Source: Methanobacteriota archaeon
GTDB taxonomy: Archaea; Methanobacteriota; Methanobacteria; Methanobacteriales; Methanobacteriaceae
Assembly: GCA_023409695.1 (NCBI GenBank)
Contig: JAEYQZ010000171.1
Span: 1-5,075, forward strand
Length of the DNA stretch: 5,075 nucleotides
Direction: 5' to 3'
Position numbers and translations under genes: made by a program. Positions 4,509-5,075 of the stretch are shown here, piece by piece. The number at the start of each line of letters is the position of its first letter. The first letter of the stretch is position 1. Below the pieces are notes generated by a model. The model searched no databases, had not been told where the DNA came from, and saw only the letters and a program-made list of their open reading frames with translations.

Positions 4509-5075
4509 ATGTCACTCATAGCCAGGAAAGAATTAGAAAAAGAGCAGCGAAGAAGGGATATATTAAATGCGGCAGAGAAGCTGTTCTTTTCTAAAGGTTA
4601 TGATAATGTTTCCTTAAATGAAATAGCTAAAGAAGTAAAATTAGGTAGATCTACACTTTATTTATATTTTGAAAATAAAGAAGAATTATTTTTTGCAATT
4701 GTACTTCGTGGGGCTCAAATTTTACATGGAATTATCTTAAACAAATCTAAAAAAGCAAAAAATAGTTATGAAAAACTTTCTGCATTTAGAGATTCATATT
4801 ACGAATTTTCTAAAGAATATCCTGATTATCTTAAAGCATATAATTATTTATTGTCTGGAAGGTTTGATTTAGCTAGCATTGAGCCTGCAGAATATAAAAT
4901 ATTTCCTTCTTCGGACAGTAAGTTATATCCTGAATATAAAAAGAAATTTGAAGGAATATACATAAAAAATTTAGAGAAAGGCATTATCCCTAATTTTCCA
5001 ATACCAAAATTCACAACCAGCGAATATTTAAATGAAATACTTGTTTTGCGTCGTGAGATGTTGAATATTTTTAGT
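4509..5075 (+). CDS. TetR/AcrR-family transcriptional regulator, 3'-truncated
   Basis: The first 189 residues of a TetR repressor; the frame is open to the window end. The N-terminal DNA-binding domain spans about residues 12-62: RRRDILNAAEKLFFSKGY (14-31), then NVSLNEIAKEVKLGRSTLYLYFENKEELFF, in which GRSTLYLYF (46-54) is the recognition helix and the Tyr-Phe pair that ends the domain. From about 63 onward is the helical ligand domain, with LEKGIIP near 154-160 matching the GIKEGTI turn of the partial TetR at 1-659. By that alignment the TetR core lacks only a few dozen residues; whether a Cys-rich sensor domain follows, as in the other gene, cannot be seen. The start is ATG with GGTGA at 4497-4501, 7 nt upstream. 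It probably autoregulates and controls the divergent DUF998-type gene (inference). Confidence 0.9.
   Translation, partial: MSLIARKELEKEQRRRDILNAAEKLFFSKGYDNVSLNEIAKEVKLGRSTLYLYFENKEELFFAIVLRGAQILHGIILNKSKKAKNSYEKLSAFRDSYYEFSKEYPDYLKAYNYLLSGRFDLASIEPAEYKIFPSSDSKLYPEYKKKFEGIYIKNLEKGIIPNFPIPKFTTSEYLNEILVLRREMLNIFS

Overview
The window looks like a chromosomal segment of a methanogenic archaeon, most likely Methanobacterium or a close relative in the Methanobacteriales. Three things point there: AT-rich intergenic DNA with TATA-type promoters and poly-T stops, Shine-Dalgarno sequences of the GGTG/GAGG type, and TetR regulators with a Cys-rich C-terminal sensor domain typical of methanogens. The assignment rests on recognition of families and style, not on a search.

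Layout. (1) Positions 1-1155: the 3' part of a TetR-family regulator fused to a Cys-rich sensor-like domain. It is followed by a small gene encoding a stand-alone copy of the same domain. A perfect 7-3-7 palindrome with an adjacent TATA-like element lies between them. (2) Positions 1205-2051: a divergent pair, a small CxxC carboxymuconolactone decarboxylase/AhpD-like protein (minus) and a small PNPOx-like flavin-binding split-barrel protein (plus), sharing a 115-bp promoter region. (3) Positions 2113-2751: a class I SAM-dependent methyltransferase starting at TTG. (4) Positions 2856-3698: a COG1237-type metallo-beta-lactamase-fold protein related to the dihydropterin/methanopterin-type synthases. 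(5) Positions 3729-4340, minus: a six-helix DUF998-type membrane protein, convergent with (4). (6) Positions 4509-5075: the N-terminal 189 residues of a second TetR regulator, divergent from the membrane protein and cut by the window end.

How the genes may work together. This is a regulator-rich accessory stretch made of single genes or very short units separated by AT-rich promoters and poly-T terminators. A reasonable inference is a locus for small-molecule or redox sensing: two TetR regulators bracket small redox-type proteins, a methyltransferase and a membrane protein. No operon joins all of them and the ligands are unknown. The most distinctive item is the sensor-domain duplication at 1-1155: one copy attached to a DNA-binding regulator, one copy free, with a candidate operator in between. 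No RNA gene, CRISPR array, transposon or origin was seen.
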